A DNA stretch of 9,962 nucleotides, taken from NCBI GenBank assembly GCA_050742535.1, contig JBOGIQ010000217.1, positions 1-9,962 of the forward strand. Reading direction: 5' to 3'. Position numbers and translations under genes: made by a program. The first letter of the stretch is position 1. Each line of letters opens with the position of its first letter. Below are positions 5,412 through 9,962 of this stretch, in pieces. The stretch is from Gp6-AA40 sp050742535. GTDB lineage: Bacteria; Acidobacteriota; Vicinamibacteria; Vicinamibacterales; UBA2999. Under the pieces are notes generated by a model. It was not told the DNA's origin, made no database searches, and saw nothing but the letters and a program-made list of their open reading frames with translations.

Positions 5412-6500
5412 GTGCCCTCGGCCATTCGACGCGAGATCGGTCAGCTGCTGATCGGAAGTCTCGCCGGTTCCACCATTACCCCTGAGATCCGATCGGTTGT
5501 GCGCGAGTTCTCGCTGGGCGGCATAACCCTGTTCTCGCGAAACATCGAAGCACCCGAGCAGGTAGCGGAGCTCTCTATCGACCTGCAGACGCTGGCCTCG
5601 GACTTGCCGCTCTGGATCGCCGTCGATCAGGAGGGCGGGCGGGTGGCGCGGCTGCGGAAGCCGTTCACCGAGTGGCCGCCGATGGCGGTGCTTGGGCGGA
5701 GCGGCAGCGTCGATCTCGCATCCCGCTTTGCTGCCGCGCTGGCCGCGGAGCTGAAAGCGGTTGGCATCACGCTCGATTACGCACCGGTCCTCGATATCCA
5801 CACCAATCCGAAGAACCCGGTCATCGGCGATCGCGCGCTGGCGGAGGATGCCGAGCTGGTCGGCCGCCTCGGGACGGCCATCATTCGCGGCCTGCAGGAC
5901 AATGGCGTGGCGGCATGCGGCAAGCATTTTCCCGGCCACGGCGATACGTCGGTCGATTCGCATCTCGAGCTGCCCTTGGTGGAGCATCCACCGGACCGCA
6001 TCCGCCGTGTTGAATGCGTACCGTTCCGCGAGGCTGTTCGGTCTGGCGTTGCGTTCATCATGACCGCGCACGTGCTGGTGCCGGCGCTGGATGAAGAGCG
6101 GCCCGCGACGCTGTCGCCGAAAGTCGTGCAGGCGATCCTGCGCGACGAGCTCGGCTTCCAGGGCGTGATCCTGAGCGATGACTTGGAGATGAAGGCGATT
6201 GCGAAGTCGTATGCAGTGCCGGAGGCGGCCGTGCAGGCGATCGCCGCTGGCTGCGACGGCCTGCTGATTTGCAGCGGCGACGTCGAGGTGCAGGCGGCGA
6301 CGCTGGAGGCTCTGGTGCACGCGGTCGAGGACGGACGTATTTCGTACACGCGCGTTGAAGACGCCTTGAAGCACCTGCGTCAGGCCAAAGAACGGTTTCT
6401 GGCCGCGCCAGTGGGATCCCTGCGCGCGCCGCGCCTGCAGCAGGTGCTCGGCTGTGATGCCCATCAGCGGATCTCCGAGGAGATGTCGCGCTTCCTGTGA
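5412..6500 (+). CDS. nagZ: Beta-N-acetylhexosaminidase NagZ (glycoside hydrolase family 3)
   Basis: NagZ removes GlcNAc from GlcNAc-1,6-anhydroMurNAc peptides in the cytoplasm during cell-wall recycling. This 362-residue protein lacks a signal peptide and has the GH3 NagZ hallmarks. IAVDQEGGRVARL (69-81) is one. KHFPGHGDTSVDSH (171-184) has the Asp182/His184 acid-base pair on its mobile loop. ILSDDLEMKA (253-262) has the nucleophile Asp256. LFSRNI (40-45) near the N-terminus is also typical. The length fits the one-domain bacterial form. GTG 5412 is preferred because it yields the natural start (SAIRREIGQLLIG) and sits right after a TATAAT box. The upstream open frame is only antisense-like overlap with the previous gene. 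The gene heads an operon with ldcA and mpl, which strongly supports the recycling role over a general glycosidase one. Confidence 0.93.
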   Translation: MPSAIRREIGQLLIGSLAGSTITPEIRSVVREFSLGGITLFSRNIEAPEQVAELSIDLQTLASDLPLWIAVDQEGGRVARLRKPFTEWPPMAVLGRSGSVDLASRFAAALAAELKAVGITLDYAPVLDIHTNPKNPVIGDRALAEDAELVGRLGTAIIRGLQDNGVAACGKHFPGHGDTSVDSHLELPLVEHPPDRIRRVECVPFREAVRSGVAFIMTAHVLVPALDEERPATLSPKVVQAILRDELGFQGVILSDDLEMKAIAKSYAVPEAAVQAIAAGCDGLLICSGDVEVQAATLEALVHAVEDGRISYTRVEDALKHLRQAKERFLAAPVGSLRAPRLQQVLGCDAHQRISEEMSRFL

Positions 6501-7426
6501 GCCGCCGACTTCCAGCCGCCCTCACACCTGGCGATCGTGTCGCCATCGTGTCACCGGGAAGCGCGTTTGCACGCCAAGAGTTCGACGCCGGAGTGGCGGA
6601 ACTCAAGCGGCTCGGCTTCGTTCCGGTGTACGACGAAACCGTGTTTGCCCGCGAGGCGGGTTATCTGGCCGGGACGCCTGAACTGCGGGCAGGCGCCTTC
6701 TTGCGCTTCTGGCGCGATCCCGGCATCCGCGCATTGATTGCGACGCGTGGGGGCTACGGCAGCGTCCAGCTGCTGCCGCTGCTCGACCGCACGACCATGA
6801 CGGCCGCTCCGAAGCTGTTCATCGGCTACAGCGACAACACCTCGATTTTGTCGTGGCTGACGTGCCAGTGCGGACTGACGGCGCTGCACGGCCCGATGCT
6901 TGATCGGCGGCTGTCGCGAGGCGCGGCCGGCTACGACGAGAGCTCGTTCATGGCGCTGGCACAGGGTGGCGCCGGCCTGACGCTGGCGCCAGACGGGCTG
7001 CTGGTGTTTCAGGACGGCGAGGCGGCGGGCCCTCTCCTCGGCGGCACGCTCACGCAGCTCGCCGCGTCGCTTGGCACACCCTACGCGTTCGATCCTCCGC
7101 AGGGGTCGATCCTGTTCATCGAGGATGTCAACGAGCGCCCCTACCGGATCGATCGGATGCTGACGCAGCTGCAGCTGAGCGGGGTGCTGGCGCGGGCCTC
7201 CGGGATCGTCTTTGGCGAGATGCGATCCTGCGATGAGGAAGGCGGCAAGGTGACGGCCCGGGACGTCATCCATCGGTTCATGCGGCGTTTCCCGGGACCG
7301 GTGGTGTACGGGTTTCCGTCGGGCCATACGGCCGGTCCGTGCTGGACCCTGCCGCTGGGCGTTCAGGTGCGTCTGACGACGCGGTCGCACCCGTCGCTGC
7401 TGGTGGAGGAAGCGCCCGTTGGCTGA
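6497..7426 (+). CDS. ldcA: Muramoyltetrapeptide (LD-)carboxypeptidase, peptidase family S66
   Basis: LdcA removes the terminal D-Ala from cytoplasmic murein tetrapeptides, giving the tripeptide that Mpl uses. The 309-residue protein has no signal peptide. The S66 catalytic triad is visible: the nucleophile in GYSDNT (Ser112), the Glu in FIEDVNE (Glu209), and the His in GFPSGHT (His277). The Glu-His distance of 68 residues equals that of the Pseudomonas enzyme as I remember it. ATRGGYGSVQLLP (82-94) and LHGPM (130-134) are further family blocks. GTG 6497 overlaps the nagZ TGA by 4 nt (GTGA), the classic coupling arrangement. GAGGAG at 6477-6482 is somewhat far upstream. Position between nagZ and mpl fits a recycling enzyme rather than a microcin-immunity (MccF) homologue. 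Confidence 0.92.
   Translation: MSRRLPAALTPGDRVAIVSPGSAFARQEFDAGVAELKRLGFVPVYDETVFAREAGYLAGTPELRAGAFLRFWRDPGIRALIATRGGYGSVQLLPLLDRTTMTAAPKLFIGYSDNTSILSWLTCQCGLTALHGPMLDRRLSRGAAGYDESSFMALAQGGAGLTLAPDGLLVFQDGEAAGPLLGGTLTQLAASLGTPYAFDPPQGSILFIEDVNERPYRIDRMLTQLQLSGVLARASGIVFGEMRSCDEEGGKVTARDVIHRFMRRFPGPVVYGFPSGHTAGPCWTLPLGVQVRLTTRSHPSLLVEEAPVG
7405..7410 (+). promoter_or_regulatory. Ribosome binding site GGAGGA that fixes the TTG start of mpl
   Basis: GGAGGA lies inside the end of ldcA, 8 bases before TTG 7419. It supports this rare start codon, and no in-frame ATG or GTG precedes the essential glycine-rich strand HLIGICG. Confidence 0.75.
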
Positions 7427-8840
7427 ACGCAGGCGGATACACCTGATAGGAATCTGCGGAACTGCCATGGCGACGCTGGCGGCGTTGCTCAAGAGCCGGG
7501 GCCACGACGTGCGCGGATCCGACCAGAACGTGTATCCGCCGATGAGCGACTTTCTCGCCGCGGAGCAGATTCCGACCGTCAGCGGGTACGATGCGGCGAA
7601 CATCGCGACCGGCGTGGACCTGGTCGTGGTCGGCAACGCCATCTCGCGCGGCAACCCCGAGCTCGAGGCCGTACTCGAACGCAAGATTCGCTATTGCTCG
7701 CTTCCCGAAGTCATTCGCGATCAATTTCTGTGGGGCGCCGAATCGGTTGTCGTTGCCGGGACGCACGGCAAGACGACGACCACGTCGCTGACGGCATGGC
7801 TGCTGACACACGGGAAGCTGGATCCGACGGTGCTGGTTGGCGGGATTGCCTTGAACTTCGGCACGGACGGATCGAGCTACCGGATAGGGACCGGGCGCCA
7901 TTTCGTCATCGAGGGCGATGAGTACGACAGCGCCTTTTTCGACAAGACGGCGAAGTTTCTCAAGTACCTGCCGGATATCGCGATTATCAATAACATCGAG
8001 TTCGATCACGCCGACATCTACGCGGACATCGACGAGGTGAGGCTGGCATTCCGCAGGCTGGCCAACCTGGTACCGCGCAACGGGTTGCTGCTGCTCGGGA
8101 CGGACAGTCCCGACGCCGCGGCGCTCGAAGCCGTTGCCGTCAGTCCGGTCGAAACGTTCGGCCTGAACGATGGCGCCGTGTGGCAGGCGCATGACCTGCG
8201 CACGCGCGAAGGCGTCACCCATTTCAACGTGCGGCGGCATGGCGAGCCGTACGCGGCGTTCGACTCGCCGCTGCTTGGCGTCCACAACGTTCGCAATGCG
8301 CTCGCCGCGATTGCCGTGGGTGCCAGGGCCGGACTGGGGCCCGACCAGCTGGCGTCGGGACTGCGTGCATTCAAAGGAATCAAGCGGCGGCTCGAGGTGG
8401 TTGGCGTTGCGCGCGGCGTGACCGTCCTGGATGACTTCGCTCACCATCCGACCGCTGTCTTCGAGACGCTGTCGGCGTTGCGGAGCGGCTATCCCGATCG
8501 GCGGATCTGGGCGGTCTTCGAGCCGCGTTCCGCCTCATCGTGCCGGCGTGTCTTTCAGGAGGCGTTCGCGGCCGCGTTCGGCGCCGCCGACGAAGTGGTC
8601 GTTGCGGCCGTATTCCGGTCGTCGCTGCCTGAGGCGGAGCGGCTGGATGCCGATCGACTGGTTGCCGATCTGCGCGCCCGCGGCACGCGGGCACAGCACG
8701 TTCCCGACAACGACGACATCGTCGCCACCATTGTCCGCGAGCACCGTGATGGCGATGTGGTCGTGCTGATGTCCAACGGCGGTTTTGGCGGCATCCATCG
8801 GAAACTGCTTCGGGCGCTCCACGACCGTGGCGGCAATTAA
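7419..8840 (+). CDS. mpl: UDP-N-acetylmuramate:L-Ala-gamma-D-Glu-meso-DAP ligase (Mpl)
   Basis: Mpl is an ATP-dependent Mur-family ligase that attaches recovered tripeptide directly to UDP-MurNAc, returning it to peptidoglycan synthesis. At 473 residues it is near the E. coli length (457). N-terminal UDP-binding motif: HLIGICGTAM (8-17). P-loop: GTHGKTTTT (114-122). Mpl-type central block: EGDEYDSAFFDK (165-176). Next come NNIEFDHADIY (191-201), DDFAHHPTA (338-346), EPRS (368-371) and the Mpl-specific end MSNGGFGGIHRKLL (451-464). EGDEYDSAFFDK and SNGGFGG separate it from MurC. The start is TTG 7419 with a strong ribosome binding site, overlapping ldcA by 8 nt. It implies meso-DAP or a related tripeptide cell wall and a Gram-negative type recycling pathway. 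Confidence 0.94.
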   Translation: MAERRRIHLIGICGTAMATLAALLKSRGHDVRGSDQNVYPPMSDFLAAEQIPTVSGYDAANIATGVDLVVVGNAISRGNPELEAVLERKIRYCSLPEVIRDQFLWGAESVVVAGTHGKTTTTSLTAWLLTHGKLDPTVLVGGIALNFGTDGSSYRIGTGRHFVIEGDEYDSAFFDKTAKFLKYLPDIAIINNIEFDHADIYADIDEVRLAFRRLANLVPRNGLLLLGTDSPDAAALEAVAVSPVETFGLNDGAVWQAHDLRTREGVTHFNVRRHGEPYAAFDSPLLGVHNVRNALAAIAVGARAGLGPDQLASGLRAFKGIKRRLEVVGVARGVTVLDDFAHHPTAVFETLSALRSGYPDRRIWAVFEPRSASSCRRVFQEAFAAAFGAADEVVVAAVFRSSLPEAERLDADRLVADLRARGTRAQHVPDNDDIVATIVREHRDGDVVVLMSNGGFGGIHRKLLRALHDRGGN

Positions 8841-9962
8841 GGAAGCAGGCGACTCGGCGCTGCTGCTCGAGCTCGAACCGGTGATCGACACCAGCGTGAA
8901 TGCCCGCGCCATCGCCATTGCCGCCGCGGTGCGTGACGACGTCATTCCCGGTGTCCGCGACGTCGTCTCGACGTATCGCTCCGTCGCTGTCTATTTCGAC
9001 CCTCTCGTCACCGACGCGCGGGATGTGCAGGCGAGTCTCGAGCGGGCCGCTGAGAGTCCGGTATCGCCGGTGCACGGCCGGCTGCTGGAAATCCCCGCCG
9101 AGTACGGCGGGCAGTGGGGCCCCGACCTGGGCGAGATTGCGTCCTTTTCCGGCCAGAGCACCGACGCGGTCGTGCGGCGCCACAGCGAGCGCGAGTATCG
9201 CGTGTTCATGATGGGGTTCCTGCCTGGATTTGCGTATCTGGGTCCGGTCGATCCGGCGATCGCCGCCCCGCGGCGCTCGGCGCCGCGCGAACGGGTGCGC
9301 GCTGGTTCGGTGGGGATCGCCGGGCAGCAGACCGGTGTGTATCCTCTCGACTCTCCGGGCGGATGGCAAATCGTCGGCCATACCTTTACGCGGATGTTCG
9401 ACGCCGAGCGGTGGCCGGCCGCCCTGCTTGCGCCTGGCGATTCGGTGCGCTTCGTGCCGCAGCCGCACGAGCCGCCGCGCGAGACAGCGCGCGTGAGTGC
9501 CGGCGCGCAGTCCACCACGGCGCGACGGTCCGTGACGGTCGTCGAGGCCGGTCTGTTTACCACGATCCAGGACGCAGGGCGCTGGGGGCATCAGGCGAGC
9601 GGCGTTCCCGTCAGCGGCGCCATGGACTGGATCGCGTACCGGACGGCGAACGCCATCGTCGGCAACGAGCCAGGGAGCGCTGCCGTCGAGGCCACCCTGT
9701 CCGGCCCGAAACTGCGTTTCGATCAGAAAACGACGTTCGCGATCGCCGGCGCGGATTTCGGCGCCACCCTCGACGGTGTCCGAGTACCGCATTGCGCGGC
9801 CGTCGCCGCTCCCGCAGGCAGTATCCTTCGCTTCAACGCGCGTGCGTTTGGCGCGCGGGCATATGTGGCGGTGGACGGCGGCGTCGATGTTCCACGCGTG
9901 CTCGGCAGCCGGTCTACACACCTGCTGAGCCGAATGGGCGGCACCCAGGGCCGCACGCTGCT
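8827..9962 (+). CDS. Fused 5-oxoprolinase subunits PxpB-PxpC (KipI-KipA), partial at right edge
   Basis: One continuous frame of 378 codons, with no stop up to the window end, carries two domains that are usually separate proteins. PxpB/KipI (about 1-215) has EAGDSALLLEL (6-16), PGVRDVVSTYRS (41-52), FMMGFLPGFAYLG (127-139) and GSVGIAGQQTGVYPLDSPGG (160-179). A short proline/alanine-rich linker follows (about 212-234). PxpC/KipA then starts with VTVVEAGLFTTIQDAGRWG (236-254), GVPVSGAMD (259-267) and GGVDVPRVLGSRST (351-364), and is cut by the edge. With PxpA, these subunits hydrolyse 5-oxoproline to glutamate using ATP. GTG 8827 overlaps mpl by 14 nt and is the only in-frame start that keeps the whole KipI N-terminus. 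A urea-amidolyase/allophanate-type role for the same domains is less likely, because no biotin-carboxylase or amidase domain is seen. Confidence 0.86.
   Translation, partial: MAAIKEAGDSALLLELEPVIDTSVNARAIAIAAAVRDDVIPGVRDVVSTYRSVAVYFDPLVTDARDVQASLERAAESPVSPVHGRLLEIPAEYGGQWGPDLGEIASFSGQSTDAVVRRHSEREYRVFMMGFLPGFAYLGPVDPAIAAPRRSAPRERVRAGSVGIAGQQTGVYPLDSPGGWQIVGHTFTRMFDAERWPAALLAPGDSVRFVPQPHEPPRETARVSAGAQSTTARRSVTVVEAGLFTTIQDAGRWGHQASGVPVSGAMDWIAYRTANAIVGNEPGSAAVEATLSGPKLRFDQKTTFAIAGADFGATLDGVRVPHCAAVAAPAGSILRFNARAFGARAYVAVDGGVDVPRVLGSRSTHLLSRMGGTQGRTL

Noticed and set aside
5364..6464. Long minus-strand open frame opposite nagZ
   Set aside because: Histidine/glutamine/arginine-rich composition typical of antisense frames, with no family motif. 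NagZ on the plus strand is unambiguous.
7278..8447. Minus-strand open frame spanning the ldcA/mpl junction
   Set aside because: Shadow frame without motifs, antisense to the conserved mpl ATP-binding core.
8380..9921. 513-codon minus-strand open frame opposite mpl and the pxp fusion
   Set aside because: No recognisable domain, extreme arginine content, and it runs antisense across two well-supported genes.
8827..9962. Urea amidolyase/allophanate hydrolase
   Set aside because: The domains are related, but the fused biotin carboxylase and amidase parts are absent and the KipI-KipA order fits 5-oxoprolinase subunits better.

Overview
The window looks like chromosomal DNA of a high-GC soil or sediment bacterium, most likely an acidobacterium, possibly class Vicinamibacteria. 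The best clue is a complete member of the TIGR03435 family (4630-5367), which is largely an acidobacterial family. Supporting clues are a degenerate GAACNNN heptamer array, dense GTG/TTG starts, and overlapping genes. The phylum call is inference, because no rRNA or marker gene is present.

Layout, left to right. (1) On the minus strand, a GHMP-type sugar kinase (371-1360) overlaps the start of a PolX-type DNA polymerase (378 down to the window edge). The kinase has a consensus TATAAT box placed so that its mRNA would be almost leaderless. (2) An intergenic stretch (1361-1690) holds that promoter, a GAAC heptamer array and a doubtful 34-residue hydrophobic ORF. (3) A plus-strand membrane phosphatase/transferase of the PAP2, Aur1/Ipt1-like kind follows (1691-2665). 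(4) About 1 kb of genomic debris (2666-3697) contains a 13-bp palindrome, remains of an IS91-type transposase, a tandem CACGAAGA repeat, a cytosine deaminase gene broken by two separate one-base deletions, and a 30-codon shred of a SAM-dependent methyltransferase. (5) A divergent pair comes next: an NmrA-like NAD(P)-binding protein (minus) and the TIGR03435 secreted protein (plus). (6) The right half (5412-9962) is one tight plus-strand operon, nagZ-ldcA-mpl followed by a fused pxpB-pxpC gene that runs off the window.

The operon is the functional core. NagZ trims GlcNAc from anhydro-muropeptides. LdcA cuts the terminal D-Ala from tetrapeptides. Mpl joins the recovered tripeptide to UDP-MurNAc. 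Together they form the cytoplasmic peptidoglycan-recycling route. The genes overlap by 4, 8 and 14 nt, and the first has a TATAAT box exactly where a leaderless transcript would begin at its GTG. The fourth gene encodes two subunits of prokaryotic 5-oxoprolinase in one chain, which suggests that salvage of 5-oxoproline is co-expressed with cell-wall recycling; that link is inference.

No tRNA, rRNA, CRISPR array or intact insertion sequence was seen. I found no clearly new multi-gene system. The items most worth a second look are the recycling/5-oxoprolinase operon with its fusion gene, the matching leaderless promoters, and the debris region.
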